Assembly: GCA_965262455.1 (NCBI GenBank)
Contig: CBDHFH010000007.1
Location: forward strand, 112,784 to 176,783
Origin: UBA1858 sp965262455
GTDB taxonomy: Bacteria; Pseudomonadota; Gammaproteobacteria; UBA4575
DNA: 64,000 bases
Direction: 5' to 3'
In this document: positions 54,602-63,358 of the stretch, piece after piece
How the letters are laid out: the number at the start of each line of letters is the position of its first letter
How positions within the stretch are numbered: the first letter of the stretch is position 1
Program-made: the position numbers and the translations under genes
The notes under the pieces: generated by a model
Databases searched by the model: none
Told to the model about the DNA's origin: nothing
Seen by the model: the letters and a program-made list of their open reading frames with translations, nothing else

Positions 54602-56455
54602 TTAAAACATCTCTGAAGAATCGACTTCTTTATTAGCGCTGTTTGACTCACGGGTTGGGATGTAGTCACCAGTAATCATCTCTTCATAGCACATGCCTGG
54701 GCCTACCATAGGATAAACACCGGCATCACGATCAATAATGACTTCAAGAAATGCCGGGCCGGGGAATTCAACAAACTCTTTAATTACCTTAGGCAAGTCG
54801 GCTTTGTTTTCTAACCTGACTGCATATTCAAACCCATCGGATTCGGCGGACTTAATAAAATTCTTTTTATGTAACGATTTGTCGCTCGCCGACAAACGTC
54901 CTTTAAAGAATAATTTTTGCCATTGTTTGACCATGCCGTCGCCGAAGTTATTAAGTACTACTGTCTTCACTGGTAACTGATAGGTTGTTACTGTTTCAAG
55001 CTCACCTAAGTTCATACGAATACTTGCATCGCCATCAATATTAATGACCATTGAATTTGGCTTAGCAAACTGTGCGCCAATAGCGGCAGGCAAACCAAAT
55101 CCCATGGTCCCCATGCTGCCTGATGTCAACCACAAGCGTGGCTGCTTAAAATCAAAGTATTGCGCTGCCCACATTTGATGCTGCCCTACACCAGTACTAA
55201 TAATGGCATTACCCTTGGTATGTTTGTTTATTTCTTCTATCACAGCATAGGGCTGAATGGCAGCTGACTCTCGGTCATAGTTCATGGCGTAAGTCGATTT
55301 CAGATCAGCAATGTGTGCATGCCAAGCAGAATAATCCGCCTCGAATTTATATACATCACGACCATATTCGAGTAAGTGACCCAAGCTCTCGGGTAATAAG
55401 CCGACATGATGCCAATTGACAGATTTCACTTTATCAATTTCTGACGGATCAATATCAAAATGCGCAATGTATTTTGTGTTTGGCGCAAACTTGTCTGGCA
55501 CAGCAGCAACACGATCATCAAAGCGCGCACCTACAGCAATCAGAAAATCACAATCGTCGGCCGCATAGTTGGCGAACGCGGTACCATGCATGCCTAACAT
55601 ATGTAGCGATCTTGGCTTGGTGGTGTCGTAGGCACCAATGCCCATCAAGGTTGTAACTACTGGAATTTTCAATGCATCAGCAAACTCTCGTAAACTCTGC
55701 GATGCTTCGCCATTAATCGTGCCGCCACCGGCGTAGATTAATGGGCGTTCGGCTTGTGATAACGCATCATAAAATTGTTTTCTTTTATCAGCAGTCAGTT
55801 CAGATGAAATCACTGCATGCATGCGCTCACGATAACCACGCACTGGTAATCGGCCCCGGCCTTTAAATGTGCCAGTCCAATTTTGTACGTCCTTGGGAAT
55901 ATCTATCACGACTGGTCCAGGTCGACCTGTACGTGCAATCTCAAACGCGGTTCTGATTGTTGCCTCAAGCTTGCCAGGGTCAGTTATCAGAAAAATATGC
56001 TTCGCCACTGCACCCATGATGTTAGAGATTGGTGCTTCCTGGAATCCATCACTACCAATAGCGGCAGTAGGCACTTGCCCGCAAATCACCACCATAGGGA
56101 TTGAATCCGCCATGCTGTCACGAACTGGCGTCACGGTGTTGGTTGCACCCGGGCCCGAAGTCACCATAACAACACCCACTTTGCCACTGGCGCGCGCATA
56201 ACCTGAAGCCATAAACCCAGCACCTTGCTCATTCGCAGGTACAATCAGCGGCATGGCATCATTGGTTTCTTTGTTATAACGAAATACCGCATCATATGTT
56301 GGTAAGATCGCACCACCGCTATAACCAAAAATGACATCAGTCTCTTCTTGCGCAAGTACTTGGACAATAATATCCGAACCCGTCATTTCTTGACCGGCGA
56401 GAGGATGATCAGAGACTTGTTCAATTTCTAGGGCTTGTTGAGCGGCACTTTGCAT
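54602..56455 (-). CDS. ilvB: acetolactate synthase, large subunit (orphan)
   Basis: 617 residues from the ATG at 56455; a TTG at 56524 is an upstream alternative. The thiamine-diphosphate enzyme family signatures are present: the catalytic Glu in PANEQGAGFMASGYAR, GPVVIDIPKDVQ and NIDGDASIRMNLGELETV. It should make acetolactate for branched-chain amino acids. The regulatory subunit ilvN and the next gene ilvC are not adjacent, which is unusual. NEQGA replaces the common HEQGA. Another thiamine-dependent enzyme cannot be fully excluded. Confidence 0.85.
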   Translation of the reverse strand: MQSAAQQALEIEQVSDHPLAGQEMTGSDIIVQVLAQEETDVIFGYSGGAILPTYDAVFRYNKETNDAMPLIVPANEQGAGFMASGYARASGKVGVVMVTSGPGATNTVTPVRDSMADSIPMVVICGQVPTAAIGSDGFQEAPISNIMGAVAKHIFLITDPGKLEATIRTAFEIARTGRPGPVVIDIPKDVQNWTGTFKGRGRLPVRGYRERMHAVISSELTADKRKQFYDALSQAERPLIYAGGGTINGEASQSLREFADALKIPVVTTLMGIGAYDTTKPRSLHMLGMHGTAFANYAADDCDFLIAVGARFDDRVAAVPDKFAPNTKYIAHFDIDPSEIDKVKSVNWHHVGLLPESLGHLLEYGRDVYKFEADYSAWHAHIADLKSTYAMNYDRESAAIQPYAVIEEINKHTKGNAIISTGVGQHQMWAAQYFDFKQPRLWLTSGSMGTMGFGLPAAIGAQFAKPNSMVINIDGDASIRMNLGELETVTTYQLPVKTVVLNNFGDGMVKQWQKLFFKGRLSASDKSLHKKNFIKSAESDGFEYAVRLENKADLPKVIKEFVEFPGPAFLEVIIDRDAGVYPMVGPGMCYEEMITGDYIPTRESNSANKEVDSSEMF

Positions 56456-56616
56456 AGCTTGTATAAAATCTTGATTATGAAGGAAATGCCTAGGAACGTA
56501 ACGTATAACTAGGTGGCGAGTCAATCGCCAATAAGTAACATTTTACAACCGATGATGTGTTTCCCTAGTGATTGATAAACACGGCATGAAAAAAAACAAA
56601 TCTTCGTACAAGTGAA

Positions 56617-56634
56617 TGATAGATTTAACTATCA
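56617..56634. promoter_or_regulatory. inverted repeat between ilvB and cbbQ-like gene
   Basis: TGATAG (56617-56622) and CTATCA (56629-56634) flank ATTTAA. It lies in the divergent spacer and could be an operator for either gene; no regulator assigned. Confidence 0.3.
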
Positions 56635-56716
56635 ATTAATTGTTGCCCAGACTTGCACGCCTGTGTTGAACACGATAGGTTGATGACACATTTAATTCTG
56701 ATTCACTTCAAACAGT

Positions 56717-57541
56717 ATGAAATCCAACAGCAGCGCAAAAAGCTACAAACCAGAAGAATATTTTGTTGAACAAGAGCCCTATTACGAGCCTGTCTCTGAT
56801 GAGATCGAAGTGTTTGAAGCTGCGTATAAAAATAAGCTTCCTGTATTGCTGAAAGGTCCAACTGGATGTGGCAAAACACGTTTCATGGAGTACATGGGTT
56901 GGCGACTGAAACGTCCGCTTATTACTGTCTCCTGTCATGATGACTTAACTGCCTCAGACTTAGTCGGGCGCTATTTAGTTACCGGTGGTGAAACGGTATG
57001 GGTGGATGGCCCACTGGCGCGCGCCGTGAGGACAGGCAGTATCTGCTACTTGGATGAAATTGTTGAGGCGCGTAAAGATACCACTGTCGTGATCCACCCC
57101 TTGTGTGATGATCGGCGTGTATTGCCGATGGAAAAAATAGGAGAGCTGCTTGAGGCCACTGATGATTTTTGCATGGCCATTTCCTATAATCCAGGCTATC
57201 AAAGTGTATTGAAAGACCTCAAGCAAAGTACTCGCCAGCGTTTTGTTGCGTTGGAATTTGATTACCCCAACAGTGAAACAGAGCAAAAGATCATTCAGTC
57301 TGAAACTGGAATCGATAGCAATACCGCCAAACAATTAGTCAAATTTGCACAGATGACTCGCAATCTAAAAGGTAGTGGTTTGGATGAAGGGGCAAGTACG
57401 CGTTTACTAGTGCATGCGGGTAAGCTAATCAACACGGGTATTAACCCGGTCACTGCTTGCAAAAGTTCTATCTCACAAGCACTGACGGATGACCCTGAAA
57501 TGCTTGCTGCAGTGAATGAATTAAGTTCAGCAGTTTTTTAA
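56717..57541 (+). CDS. cbbQ: CbbQ/NirQ/NorQ-type AAA+ ATPase
   Basis: 274 residues. Walker A GPTGCGKT is at 47-54, Walker B is in SICYLDEIVEARKD, and the C-terminal FDEGASTRLLVHAG segment is typical of CbbQ/NorQ. CbbQ with CbbO activates RuBisCO, and NorQ with NorD matures nitric-oxide reductase. Neither VWA partner nor the target enzyme lies nearby, so the substrate cannot be decided. chrA follows 115 bases later. Confidence 0.85.
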   Translation: MKSNSSAKSYKPEEYFVEQEPYYEPVSDEIEVFEAAYKNKLPVLLKGPTGCGKTRFMEYMGWRLKRPLITVSCHDDLTASDLVGRYLVTGGETVWVDGPLARAVRTGSICYLDEIVEARKDTTVVIHPLCDDRRVLPMEKIGELLEATDDFCMAISYNPGYQSVLKDLKQSTRQRFVALEFDYPNSETEQKIIQSETGIDSNTAKQLVKFAQMTRNLKGSGLDEGASTRLLVHAGKLINTGINPVTACKSSISQALTDDPEMLAAVNELSSAVF

Positions 57542-57656
57542 TTCAGCTGCCTCTGCTTTCCATGTAAGAATATCTACAGATAGCGGTATTTTCATAACAC
57601 TTACTAATCAAGCGTAGTGTCTCTTACGTCCCTAAGCCTCGCATAGATACCCACTT

Positions 57657-58991
57657 ATGCCTTCCAACCTCGCCCCAGGTCCATCAGTTCCTTTTTGGGA
57701 TGCATTTAAATTCTGGTTAAAACTAGGCTTCATTAGTTTTGGTGGACCTGCCGGCCAGATCGCCATCATGCATCAAGAATTGGTTGAGAAACGCCATTGG
57801 ATTTCTGAAAAACGATTTTTACATGCATTGAATTTCTGCATGTTATTACCCGGACCCGAAGCACAACAGCTTGCTACTTACATAGGCTGGCTAATGCACC
57901 GAGGATTGGGCGGTGTTATCGCTGGCGTGTTATTCGTTGCTCCCTCGCTATTTATATTAATTGCATTATCTTGGATTTATATTTCTTACGGTGAGGTGCC
58001 TATTGTTGCGGGGATATTTTATGGAATCAAACCCGCAATCACTGCTGTTATTGTTCATGCGGCTTACCGTATTGGCTCACGCGCAATTAAAAACAGTCTT
58101 TTATTCAGCGTCTCTGTGACAGCATTTTTATCTATTTTCATATTTAAAATTCCATTTCCCATCATTGTTATTGGTGCCGCCTTGATAGGTTTTATTGGAG
58201 GCCGCGTGATACCTGACAAATTCAGTCAGAACAGCGCACACGCATCCAATGAAAAATCATTTGGCCCAGCCATCATTGATGACACTTCACCAATTCCCAA
58301 GCATGCATTATTCAGTGCAAGCAAATTATTTCGTGCCATAACAATTGGAATAATACTGTGGATGATTCCAATGGGTGTGTTGAACCATATTTACGGCTGG
58401 GAACATACGCTGACGCAAATGGGCTGGTTCTTCACTAAAGCTGCGTTAGTCACTTTTGGTGGTGCATATGCCGTGTTGCCTTATGTATACCAAGGAGCGA
58501 TAGACCACTACGCCTGGTTAACACCAACGCAAATGATTGATGGTTTGGCATTAGGTGAAACGACACCAGGTCCACTGATTATGGTGGTTGCCTTTGTCGC
58601 TTTTCTGGGTGGCTACTTAAATCAATTATTTGGCCCTGAACAATTGTTCTTGGCGGGCGCAGTCGCGGCAGCTCTGGTGACGTGGTTTACTTTTTTACCT
58701 TCGTTCTTGTTTATCTTTGCTGGCGGTCCATTCATTGAAACGACCCATGGAAATTTAAAATTTACAGCACCTTTGACGGCCATTACCGCGGCAGTGGTTG
58801 GAGTGATCTTTAATTTGGCATTATTTTTTGCTTATCACGTGTTATGGCCTGATGGCTTTGCTGGCTCATTTGACTGGTTATCTGCACTCATCACTATTAT
58901 CGCTACTGTCGCCCTGTTTAAATGGAAACTGAATTTAATGTTAGTCATTGCTTTATGTGGATTAGCTGGACTTATTTTTAGTTCGTTTTGA
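57657..58991 (+). CDS. chrA: chromate transporter family protein
   Basis: 444 residues with two CHR domains in tandem; each begins with a conserved FG..-type stretch: FISFGGPAGQIAIMHQE in the first and ALVTFGGAYAVLPYVYQG in the second. Around ten transmembrane helices. ChrA exports chromate and related oxyanions. GLALGETTPGPLIM is another family mark. Its role in the natural habitat is not known. Confidence 0.92.
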   Translation: MPSNLAPGPSVPFWDAFKFWLKLGFISFGGPAGQIAIMHQELVEKRHWISEKRFLHALNFCMLLPGPEAQQLATYIGWLMHRGLGGVIAGVLFVAPSLFILIALSWIYISYGEVPIVAGIFYGIKPAITAVIVHAAYRIGSRAIKNSLLFSVSVTAFLSIFIFKIPFPIIVIGAALIGFIGGRVIPDKFSQNSAHASNEKSFGPAIIDDTSPIPKHALFSASKLFRAITIGIILWMIPMGVLNHIYGWEHTLTQMGWFFTKAALVTFGGAYAVLPYVYQGAIDHYAWLTPTQMIDGLALGETTPGPLIMVVAFVAFLGGYLNQLFGPEQLFLAGAVAAALVTWFTFLPSFLFIFAGGPFIETTHGNLKFTAPLTAITAAVVGVIFNLALFFAYHVLWPDGFAGSFDWLSALITIIATVALFKWKLNLMLVIALCGLAGLIFSSF

Positions 58992-59077
58992 TAAACACGC
59001 TTACCCTGAATGTTTAATTCTTGTACCCTTATAAGGTGCGTGATCAACGCACCAATAATAATAACAAGGAGCATAAG

Positions 59078-59455
59078 ATGGATGAAGCAACTCAATTAAA
59101 ACTACTTAAAATTGCCTGTCTGTTAATTGGCATTGTTTTTACCTTTGTGATTTTACCTTTAACTATCTACTGGCCGTCTGGCTGGGCGTGGCATGCTGAG
59201 GGGCGCTCTTATTATCTAGAAATGATTCTGAGTATTTACGCAACGTTAGGTATATTCCTGATTATTGCATCGCGTAATCCACTGGAACATCGTAGCCTTA
59301 TTTGGTTCACAGTATGGTCAAGTGTCGCCCATGGCGCGGTGATGGCTTGGCAGTCTTTTGATGGTGAACATAATATGGGGCATTTACTTGGTGACGTGCC
59401 GGCCTTATTTATTGTGGCGGCTGTGCTGGCTTATCTTACACCCAGAAGAACTTAG
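59078..59455 (+). CDS. four-helix membrane protein (DUF6632-like)
   Basis: 125 residues from the ATG at 59078, with an AAGGAG site 7 bases upstream; a TTG at 59021 is unlikely. Four hydrophobic spans are visible. WPSGWAWH, RNPLEHRSLIWFTVWSS and HLLGDVPALFIV fit a small family I recall as DUF6632. Function unknown. A terminator follows. Confidence 0.7.
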   Translation: MDEATQLKLLKIACLLIGIVFTFVILPLTIYWPSGWAWHAEGRSYYLEMILSIYATLGIFLIIASRNPLEHRSLIWFTVWSSVAHGAVMAWQSFDGEHNMGHLLGDVPALFIVAAVLAYLTPRRT

Positions 59456-59475
59456 ACATTTTCCCCACGCATAAA

Positions 59476-59502
59476 AAAAGCCAGCTTGTTGAGCTGGCTT
59501 TT
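59476..59502. terminator. bidirectional-type terminator
   Basis: AAAAGCCAGCT (59476-59486) pairs with AGCTGGCTTTT (59492-59502) around a 5-base loop. Confidence 0.85.
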
Positions 59503-59533
59503 CACTCTTGTGGCAGTTAAGAGTAAGGAGGTA

Positions 59534-59635
59534 TTAGAAAATCGCAATGCCGATAGCAAACACCACAGATAGAGCCACGATAAACAACGCTGTTTCGGCA
59601 GCGATGAATTTACAAAAGATAGAATTTCCAAACAT
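59534..59635 (-). CDS. 33-residue single-helix membrane peptide
   Basis: MFGNSIFCKFIAAETALFIV..., ending GIAIF. A TGGAGAA site lies 6 bases before the ATG at 59635. One transmembrane helix fills most of the peptide. Downstream, the terminator at 59476-59502 would end its transcript. The good ribosome-binding site and adjacent terminator make it a likely real small gene; the family is unknown. Confidence 0.55.
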   Translation of the reverse strand: MFGNSIFCKFIAAETALFIVALSVVFAIGIAIF

Positions 59636-59864
59636 CGTTATTCTCCAGGAAAGTTCAAAAGTTAATGGCATTAGTATAGTAGCAAATGCTTATATAAGCA
59701 ATCGGTAATACTCTAAAACCTATACACGGTCGTATTTTCAGTAAGTAACGGTTTATTATAGAGATGTACAGGTCTGATCTTGCTCAGTATCGGACCGCTT
59801 CACACTGGAAATGTTCACTTATCGAGCAATAAAGAACCATAAACCATATAAAAGGAAAGGTATT

Positions 59865-60911
59865 GTGATTCAAAGCGCATTCTTTTTTTCAATTCTGATT
59901 ATCGCAAGTGTTGCTTTTTTAGCCATCATTATGCCTTTTTTCGAACCGCTACTGTGGGCCGTGACGCTCGCGGTGCTATTTCGCCCCGTTCAAAATGCCA
60001 TCCTTGCGCGTATGCAACAACGCGAAAATCTGGCCTCACTGCTGACGTTACTGATTATCTTTTTTGCCGTAATCGTGCCCACCTTGATGCTTTCCATAGC
60101 CGTCGGTAAGGAAGGAGTGTCTCTTTACCAGGCGATAGCCAATGGTGAAATTGATTTATCCGGGCCACTGATCTGGGCACAGAATACCTGGCCTTCATTA
60201 ATTGAAAGGGGCGAGTCACTCGGAATCAATATCGAAGAGATTAAACAGAAACTTTCTTCCTCTGCTTTGCAGGGGAGTCAGTGGGCAGTATCACATGTGT
60301 TTGCAGTGGGACAAAACACGCTTAAATTCGCCGTGATGTTTTTCTTGATGTTGTACTTGTTATTTTTCTTTCTACGTGATGGAAAAATAATTATTGAAAA
60401 AATAATACATACATTACCTATTGGTGATGAGAGTGAACGCTACTTGCTGGCAAAATTCGCTGAAGTATCACGTGCAACTATTAAAGGCACCTTAGTTGTG
60501 GGCATCATACAAGGCACTTTAGGCGGCATTATGTTCTCGTTATTAGGTATTCAATCGGCTATTTTTTGGGGTGTTGTGATGATACTACTTTCCATACTGC
60601 CTGCGATCGGATCAGCGTTAGTGTGGCTACCAGCAGCAATATATCTGATTACTAGCGGCATGATCATTAAAGGCATTATATTAATTCTTGTCGGCGTATT
60701 TGTTATTGGTATGATCGATAATATATTACGTCCCATTCTTGTCGGCAGAGACACCAAAATGCCCGACTACTTAATCTTATTAAGTACGCTGGGTGGCATC
60801 TCGTTAATTGGCATCTCAGGCTTTGTACTCGGCCCGGTGATCGCTGCGTTCTTCTTAACCATATGGACGATGTTTGCCAACGACTACAACACCGAAAATA
60901 TTAAACAGTAA
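59865..60911 (+). CDS. AI-2E family transporter (PerM/YdiK-like)
   Basis: 348 residues from GTG 59865, which has an AAAGGAAAGG site; ATG 59811 adds a basic, non-family stretch. The eight-helix layout, EPLLWAVTLAVLFRPVQN, and the GTLVVGIIQGTLGGIMFSLLGI plus DNILRPILVGRDTKMPDYL segments are typical. Such proteins export diverse small molecules; the substrate is unknown. The end overlaps the convergent UDG gene by 11 bases. Confidence 0.88.
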   Translation: MIQSAFFFSILIIASVAFLAIIMPFFEPLLWAVTLAVLFRPVQNAILARMQQRENLASLLTLLIIFFAVIVPTLMLSIAVGKEGVSLYQAIANGEIDLSGPLIWAQNTWPSLIERGESLGINIEEIKQKLSSSALQGSQWAVSHVFAVGQNTLKFAVMFFLMLYLLFFFLRDGKIIIEKIIHTLPIGDESERYLLAKFAEVSRATIKGTLVVGIIQGTLGGIMFSLLGIQSAIFWGVVMILLSILPAIGSALVWLPAAIYLITSGMIIKGIILILVGVFVIGMIDNILRPILVGRDTKMPDYLILLSTLGGISLIGISGFVLGPVIAAFFLTIWTMFANDYNTENIKQ

Positions 60912-61488
60912 GTTCGCTCACACGTTGCTTTAATACTGGAATAACATCACGCTCAAACCAGGCATTGTTTTTTAACCACAGTTTATTGCGCGGGGAAGGA
61001 TGAGGCATCGGCAAATAGCGCGGCGAATATTGCTGCCACGCTCTTACTGTTTCGGTTAAATTTTTTTTGCGCGCAGTGTGTAAATAATACTTTTGCGCAT
61101 ACATGCCTATTAACAACACTAACTCGATTTGTGGCATCAATTCTAATAGAGATGCATGCCATTGGGGGGCGCATTCGACTCGCGGGGGTAAATCGCCTGA
61201 TTTTCCTTTGCCTGGGTAACAAAATCCCATTGGCATGATAGCAATTTTTTCGCTGTCATAAAAAACATCTCGCTCTATTCCCATCCATTCGCGCAATTTA
61301 TTACCGCTTGCATCATTCCAGGACACACTTGTTTCATGTACTTTAATTCCTGGCGCTTGCCCAATAATCAATAACTTTGCAGTCGAAGAGGGACGCACAA
61401 TGGGGTTGGGCACTAACGGTAAATGATTTTCACAAAGCGCACAGGAGCGTATTTGTTTTGTTAAACGCTGTAACTCTTCATGCGACAT
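60901..61488 (-). CDS. uracil-DNA glycosylase-fold protein
   Basis: 195 residues. Motif A is IIGQAPGIKVHETSVSWNDASG and motif B is MPHPSPRN, typical of the UDG superfamily (COG1573-like). Only two cysteines (CALC) remain at the N terminus, so a complete [4Fe-4S] cluster as in family 4 is unlikely. Probably removes uracil or a related base. The upstream four-cysteine gene B touches its start, suggesting a coupled operon. Confidence 0.82.
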   Translation of the reverse strand: MSHEELQRLTKQIRSCALCENHLPLVPNPIVRPSSTAKLLIIGQAPGIKVHETSVSWNDASGNKLREWMGIERDVFYDSEKIAIMPMGFCYPGKGKSGDLPPRVECAPQWHASLLELMPQIELVLLIGMYAQKYYLHTARKKNLTETVRAWQQYSPRYLPMPHPSPRNKLWLKNNAWFERDVIPVLKQRVSELTV

Positions 61489-61934
61489 TATCTTTTTTTA
61501 CGCCGTTGCCTTGAGCGGTACGCTGAAATTTCTTGCATTATATCGCTGTAAGGCAAATGTTCGAATGAAGTAAATTTATCAACGCTAGTGTGCACAACAT
61601 GATAAATATCCTGCTCATCACAGTCAGGTTGATTAATAACTTTTACCAACCCCTTGATACCGCCGTTTTGAATTTTTATTTCTGCATTATGCGGCAACTG
61701 ACCATCAATTTGTGTTTGCTGTAAAACAAAACGCGCTTTTTCTCTTAAACATTGCATCAGCTCGACACACTTTTTTTGTGCTGACGGCATCAGACAAGAA
61801 ACACCTTCACGATCGGCCAGATTAAATCGCTTTGCTTGCGAGCAATTACATACTCGCGAGTTTATCACTTTCTCGTAAACACAACGTGTAGGATTAATGT
61901 CTTGGTAGGCCGAGCGATATTCTTTTTCATCCAT
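61488..61934 (-). CDS. uncharacterised four-cysteine protein B (C-x12-C-x15-C-x8-C)
   Basis: 148 residues. Cys18, 31, 47 and 56, PH (81-82), KIQ (87-89), GG (91-92) and GL (95-96) align with protein A (33769-34179) at a fixed +10 offset without gaps. Both end in a basic tail (RSRQRRKKR). Extra cysteines 29 and 62 are unique. It sits directly upstream of a UDG-fold gene and overlaps its start. Possibly a metal- or Fe-S-binding, nucleic-acid-associated protein; inference only. Confidence 0.7.
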   Translation of the reverse strand: MDEKEYRSAYQDINPTRCVYEKVINSRVCNCSQAKRFNLADREGVSCLMPSAQKKCVELMQCLREKARFVLQQTQIDGQLPHNAEIKIQNGGIKGLVKVINQPDCDEQDIYHVVHTSVDKFTSFEHLPYSDIMQEISAYRSRQRRKKR

Positions 61935-61953
61935 TGCAAGCTATCAATGGTAT

Positions 61954-62193
61954 TTATTTTTCCCACTCGCGCAATATGGGTGCATCGCGCCCTTCGGTTA
62001 ATTTTGCTTCTGCCATATCTTCATTATCAGCAAACATAATTTTCACATCACTGACATCTTTCACTGCTAGCTCAACACGCAGGTTACGGGCAAAGGTTTT
62101 AGCGTCTTTATATTCAGTGAAACTATCTTTCAGCTCTGCGGATCGAACCACACCATTGGTGCCCCTGTTAAGATGAAAAACAAAATACGGCAT
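61954..62193 (-). CDS. small conserved-looking protein, 79 aa
   Basis: Starts MPYFVFHLN and ends REWEK; a mixed alpha/beta composition. The repeated pattern of charged residues and a good AAGGAG-like site upstream (gtaactccttatg on the plus strand) support a gene. It lies 19 bases upstream of four-cysteine protein B. I recall similar small proteins from proteobacteria but cannot name a family. Confidence 0.65.
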   Translation of the reverse strand: MPYFVFHLNRGTNGVVRSAELKDSFTEYKDAKTFARNLRVELAVKDVSDVKIMFADNEDMAEAKLTEGRDAPILREWEK

Positions 62194-62330
62194 AAGGAGT
62201 TACTCTTGTTTTAATTTTGCGCATTTAAACACTGTTGGTTAATTAATGAAATAACCTGGTCGGGCAGTACCCCTGGATTGTGGAGATATTTCAAGCTTCC
62301 TGTGGAGTTATTGACTGCTGAGAGAATTTT

Positions 62331-62672
62331 TTGAATAGTGACGATATGAACGAATCTTTCACTTTTGCTGCCCACTTAACCGATGTGTCACCGGGGAAAA
62401 CCAAAAAAGTATGCCTCCCTGATCAAGGCCCGATATTGTTAGCTAATGTTAACGGCACAATCTATGCCGTCGATGATACCTGCACTCATGAAGATTCCTC
62501 TTTATCGTTAGGCTGCCTGCGTGAGGACAAAGTGAAGTGTACGTTACATGGCAGTTGGTTTAGCGTGATTACCGGCCAGCCTACTGATGAGCCAGCAGAC
62601 GAGGCCCTGAATTGCTATCAAGTAGAAATCATTAACGACGAAATTTGGATAGACCTTAAGCCCGTTGCCTAA
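62331..62672 (+). CDS. Rieske-type [2Fe-2S] ferredoxin
   Basis: 113 residues. The Rieske motifs are CTH (Cys51, His53) and CTLHGSWF (Cys70, His73). Such soluble ferredoxins feed ring-hydroxylating oxygenases or act in nitrite reductase systems. No oxygenase is adjacent; the XylM-like hydroxylases normally use XylA. Start is TTG at 62331 behind GAGAGAA, or ATG at 62346. Confidence 0.88.
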   Translation: MNSDDMNESFTFAAHLTDVSPGKTKKVCLPDQGPILLANVNGTIYAVDDTCTHEDSSLSLGCLREDKVKCTLHGSWFSVITGQPTDEPADEALNCYQVEIINDEIWIDLKPVA

Positions 62673-63026
62673 GCCGAATTTTTTACACCTGTTCATCACT
62701 AACAAGGCATTAACGTGTCTGTTGGCAACAAGACCAAGCTAGGTAATGAATGTCAGTCTGTACTTCGATATTAGTTTTATTTATTTAATAATTAATTATT
62801 TACTTATGCGCAATCATAGTGCATTGCACTAAATTACTGCGCTTATCTGTGTATCTTTTACGTTTACGTGTAAATAACTCAATAATTTTCTCATTAATAA
62901 GATACTGATCTTACGTGCTTTGTATTTATCAGATTGATTTATGCAAGCTATTCATTTGTTTTGGCATCTATTTTGCTGAATAGATTGTGAATACAAATGA
63001 ATTACATAAATCCACAAGGAGGTTTT
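62673..63026. other. AT-rich gap without a recognised gene
   Basis: 354 bases. No credible frame, hairpin terminator or repeat is seen apart from the ribosome-binding site for the next gene at its right end. Confidence 0.5.
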
Positions 63027-63296
63027 ATGAGGTCATTAATGATAGGGGCAACAATTAGTATTTTATTTAGTTTCAATTCACATGCATGTGAAGAAGCACA
63101 TACCACTCAAGCCATCGTTAACTATGTATGTGATTATTCACTAGTTAGTGATACACAATGTAAAATTTGGAAAGAAGATATGCGCCAGATGAACTACAAC
63201 AATAAAATTATTGTAGATTCATTCATTAGCTGGGATCGCAACTTAGACTTAGAAGAGCCGCCACACATCGTTGCGGAACATTTCACAGCAAATTAA
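63027..63296 (+). CDS. small exported protein, 89 aa
   Basis: A signal peptide (MRSLMIGATISILFSFNSHA) leads into a short Cys-containing domain: CEEAHTTQAIVNYVCDYSLVSDTQCKIWKED. The ATG at 63027 has a near-perfect AAGGAGG site; an upstream in-frame ATG at 62997 would bury that site. Three cysteines may form a disulfide. Family unknown. Confidence 0.7.
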   Translation: MRSLMIGATISILFSFNSHACEEAHTTQAIVNYVCDYSLVSDTQCKIWKEDMRQMNYNNKIIVDSFISWDRNLDLEEPPHIVAEHFTAN

Positions 63297-63358
63297 ACAA
63301 GGCTTTATTAAATATCCCTGCTTTTGGGAGAGTCAATACAAATATTTATATATTTGAA

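Noticed and set aside
59021..59077. TTG start for the DUF6632-like gene
   Set aside because: The ATG at 59078 has a clear AAGGAG site and the upstream residues are polar and non-family.
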